Shown: positions 50,241 through 52,598 of the stretch, in pieces | How the letters are laid out: every line of letters begins with the position of its first letter | Position numbering within the stretch: position 1 is the first letter of the stretch | Assembly: GCA_964418565.1 (NCBI GenBank) | Contig: CAYQMB010000007.1 | Location: forward strand, 1-52,598 | DNA: 52,598 bases | Direction of reading: 5' to 3' | Source: JAQIBY01 sp964418565 | GTDB lineage: Bacteria; Bacteroidota; Bacteroidia; Bacteroidales; ML635J-15 | The notes under the pieces: generated by a model | Databases searched by the model: none | Told to the model about the DNA's origin: nothing | Seen by the model: the letters and a program-made list of their open reading frames with translations, nothing else | Program-made: the position numbers and the translations under genes

Positions 50241-52373
50241 TCATTCATACGTGGGCTTGATGTCCATATTATCAAAAATAAAGGCATACACATCAGCGTA
50301 TTCATCAATAATTTTTTCGGTAGGTTTGCCTGCTCCGTGCCCGGCTTTTGTTTCTATCCGTATCATAACCGGATTTTCACCATCGTATTTTTCCTGAAGC
50401 GTAGCAATGTACTTAAATGAATGAGCCGGCACTACCCTGTCATCATGATCGGCAGTTTTCACCAGCACAGCAGGGTATTCTTTATCCTCAGAAATGTTAT
50501 GCAGGGGTGAATAACTGTACAGGTATTCAAACATTTCTTTGCTGTCAGAGCTGGTGCCATAATCGCTGGCCCAGAATTTACCAATGGTAAACAGGTGATA
50601 GCGCAACATATCCATGACACCAACCGATGGCACGGCAACTTCAAAAAGCTCCGGACGCTGATTGGTAACAGCTCCTACCAGCAGACCACCGTTTGATCCG
50701 CCCATGATCGCAAGTTTGTCAGAATTTGTGAAGTCATTGTCAATAAGATACTCAGCCGCAGCAATAAAATCATCAAACACATTTTGTTTGTTCATTTTTG
50801 TTCCTGCTTTATGCCATTCTTCACCGTATTCACCGCCACCTCGCAAATTGGCCATGGCGTATATACCACCTTGTTCAAGCCACAACAATCGTGTGATTGA
50901 GAAGGACGGTGTCAGGCTGATGTTAAAACCACCATATCCATACAGAATGGCCGGATTGCTGCCATCAAGCTCAATGCCTTTTTTATGGACAATGAACATG
51001 GGAACTTCGGTGCCGTCTTTGCTTTCATAAAACACCTGTTTGGTTTCATATTTTGAGGCATCAAAATCAATTTGTGATTCACGATACAATTCCGATTCAT
51101 TTTTGTCGATATCGTATTTGTATACGGTAGCCGGCGTTGTAAATGAGGTAACCGTATAAAAGGTAACGTCGTCCTCTTTTTCACCGCCAAAGCCACCAAC
51201 GGTGCCCAGCACGGGAATGTCAACATCATACTGATAGTCACCAGCCATGTCAAACACTTTAACAACAGAATGGGCATCTTTCATATATTTGGCAATGAGC
51301 TTACCACCAATGGGCGAAACCGAACGCAGGACAAAGTCTTTTTCAGGTATAACATTTTCCCAGTTTTCCCTGTCGGGATTATCAGGATCAATGGCCACAA
51401 GGCGATACCTGGGCGCACCATCGTTTGTCATTACATACAATCTTCCGTTGATGTGATCAATAACCCAGTAATCGTTGTCAAATCCGGTAATTATTTTTGT
51501 TACATCTTTTTGCCCTTTCTCAAGGTTCTTGATGTATAGCGCATTGCCGGAGGTGGACTCTGATGCGGAAATGATCATGTATTTATTGTCATCCGTTGTG
51601 CCTGCACTGAAACTCCAGCCGGGATGTTCGGGGTCCTCGTAAATGAGCTTATCGTCAGCCTGTTTATCACCCAGTTTATGGTAATAAATTTTGTTATCGG
51701 TATTCATGGCTGAAAGCTCAGATCCATCTTTTGGTTCGGGATAACGGCTGTAAAAGAATCCGTCCTTATACCATGAGACACCGGAGAACTTAATCCACTT
51801 GATTTTGTCCTCAAGGTCATTACCGCTTTCAATTTCCCTCACATAATACTCTTTCCAGTCACTGCCGGATCTGGAAATACCATATGCCAGATATTTGCCA
51901 TCATCAGACACAGAGGTACCTGCAAGTGCTACTGTTCCATCATCGGATAGCTTATTGGGGTCAAGAAGTACCTTTGCCTTATCATCCAGATTTTCTTTAT
52001 AGTACAGAACTGACTGATTTTGCAGTCCGTCGTTTTTATAAATAAAGTAATAGTCTCCACGATGGTATGGTGCCGACATTTTCGGGTAATCCCAGATTTC
52101 TTTCAGCCGCTTTCTGATATCATCACGAAAAGGAATACTATCAAGGTAGCCGAAAGTCACTTTATTTTGTGCCTTCACCCAGGCTTCGGTTTCAGCGGTA
52201 GTGTCATTTTCAAGCCAGCGGTAGGGATCTTCTACACTAACACCGAAGTAATCATCCACTACATTTTGCTTTTTTGTTTCCGGATAATCCCAGTTTTTCT
52301 TTTGGTCTTCATCATCACGGTTACAGGCAGCCAAAGCCACTAAAGCTATTAAGGGGAGTACAAATCTTTTCAT
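50241..52373 (-). CDS. Prolyl oligopeptidase family serine peptidase (S9A), lipoprotein
   Basis: A 710-residue peptidase that cleaves after proline in short peptides. The signal ends LAAC (C17), suggesting a lipid-anchored periplasmic or surface form, unlike cytosolic POP. A seven-bladed propeller spans about residues 75-435, and the alpha/beta-hydrolase domain follows. Catalytic residues by comparison with porcine POP: S560 in MGGSNGGLL, D644 in ADHDDRVVP, H679 in AGHGAGKP; GYGGF and NLRGGGEYGEEWH are further hallmarks. The length is normal. It stands alone between its own terminator and an upstream gap of about 130 bases. Role is probably peptide nutrition. Confidence 0.95.
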   Translation of the reverse strand: MKRFVLPLIALVALAACNRDDEDQKKNWDYPETKKQNVVDDYFGVSVEDPYRWLENDTTAETEAWVKAQNKVTFGYLDSIPFRDDIRKRLKEIWDYPKMSAPYHRGDYYFIYKNDGLQNQSVLYYKENLDDKAKVLLDPNKLSDDGTVALAGTSVSDDGKYLAYGISRSGSDWKEYYVREIESGNDLEDKIKWIKFSGVSWYKDGFFYSRYPEPKDGSELSAMNTDNKIYYHKLGDKQADDKLIYEDPEHPGWSFSAGTTDDNKYMIISASESTSGNALYIKNLEKGQKDVTKIITGFDNDYWVIDHINGRLYVMTNDGAPRYRLVAIDPDNPDRENWENVIPEKDFVLRSVSPIGGKLIAKYMKDAHSVVKVFDMAGDYQYDVDIPVLGTVGGFGGEKEDDVTFYTVTSFTTPATVYKYDIDKNESELYRESQIDFDASKYETKQVFYESKDGTEVPMFIVHKKGIELDGSNPAILYGYGGFNISLTPSFSITRLLWLEQGGIYAMANLRGGGEYGEEWHKAGTKMNKQNVFDDFIAAAEYLIDNDFTNSDKLAIMGGSNGGLLVGAVTNQRPELFEVAVPSVGVMDMLRYHLFTIGKFWASDYGTSSDSKEMFEYLYSYSPLHNISEDKEYPAVLVKTADHDDRVVPAHSFKYIATLQEKYDGENPVMIRIETKAGHGAGKPTEKIIDEYADVYAFIFDNMDIKPTYE

Positions 52374-52501
52374 ATCAATACAGTATTAAAATATCAAAAA
52401 TAACGATTTCATCCGGATTCTTGCCTGTACTTAACAGTATTTTAACAGAGGATGCGAGATAATTGCACTATCATTCAAGTATCAGGCAAGACAGTTGATT
52501 A

Positions 52502-52598
52502 TCAGCCGGCAAATGTTTTACTGAGGTATTTGTACAATTCACCAAATCCAAATACCAATGAAGACAAGGCGGTAATGATAAGTATCTCATTCCAGGGG
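52502..52598 (-). CDS. C-terminal end of a membrane protein cut by the right edge
   Basis: A minus-strand frame open from the window edge to a TGA at 52502-52504 encodes 31 residues: a hydrophobic helix (ILIITALSSLVFGFG) followed by ELYKYLSKTFAG. This looks like the last transmembrane helix and tail of an integral membrane protein. The family cannot be named from the fragment. It points toward the S9A peptidase gene with about 128 bases between them. Confidence 0.55.
   Translation of the reverse strand, partial: PWNEILIITALSSLVFGFGELYKYLSKTFAG

Overview
The window reads as a chromosomal segment of a Bacteroidota bacterium, probably near Bacteroidales/Marinilabiliales. Support: type IX secretion (T9SS) parts and a T9SS cargo protein with a C-terminal sorting domain; a long SecA (1096 aa) ending in a SEC-C zinc motif; the Bacteroidota gene order bamD - omega subunit - coaBC - porD - recN; several TAnnTTTG -7 promoter boxes; and many OmpA/PD40/TPR envelope proteins. 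No rRNA, tRNA, CRISPR array, insertion sequence or prophage was recognised. Gene density is high and most of the content is core or envelope related.

Layout. 1-6.3 kb (minus): M16 zinc peptidase, class I photolyase, and a two-gene encapsulin iron-storage operon (EncFtn cargo plus shell). 6.5-11.2 kb (plus): truA leads a tightly overlapping unit with a lipoprotein-like protein, an O-antigen ligase/polymerase, a DegT/DnrJ aminotransferase and a PglC/WcaJ-like sugar transferase, followed by a GGTCATT repeat tract. 11.4-13.4 kb (minus): exbB-exbD-tonB. 13.7-15 kb: OmpA-family protein. 15-19.4 kb (minus): class IV aminotransferase, MTA phosphorylase, an unknown periplasmic protein, and the first PorE-like TPR-PD40-CRD-OmpA protein. 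19.7-21 kb: DEAD-box helicase. 21-30.8 kb (minus): secA, a TPR protein, two more PorE-like paralogues, gcvT. 30.9-31.5 kb: small beta-barrel protein. 31.5-36.4 kb (minus): bamD-omega-coaBC-porD-recN. 36.5-43.9 kb: SLOG/YpsA-like protein, T9SS cargo protein, a 1063-aa PD40 and beta-barrel protein with a degenerate peptidase domain, M20 amidohydrolase, SpoU-type RNA methyltransferase. 44-46.5 kb (minus): TPR/OmpA lipoprotein and deoxynucleoside kinase. 46.6-50.1 kb: an FNR-like regulator divergent from a four-gene sulfur-handling operon (SQR-like flavoprotein, DUF1641, TusE/DsrC-like, DsrE2-like). 50.2-52.4 kb (minus): S9A prolyl oligopeptidase. The right edge holds the C-terminus of a membrane protein and the left edge possibly the start of another gene.

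How they fit together. The envelope genes form one theme: SecA exports to the periplasm, BamD serves outer-membrane assembly, ExbBD-TonB energises outer-membrane receptors, and PorD and three PorE-like proteins point to T9SS. The two self-contained systems of most interest are the encapsulin nanocompartment and the FNR-linked sulfur module. The latter has an FNR-like regulator with candidate Fe-S cysteines, a perfect CRP-geometry palindrome in the divergent promoter, and a DsrC-like protein that keeps only the penultimate cysteine. All functional assignments rest on reading motifs and translated sequence; no database search was run.
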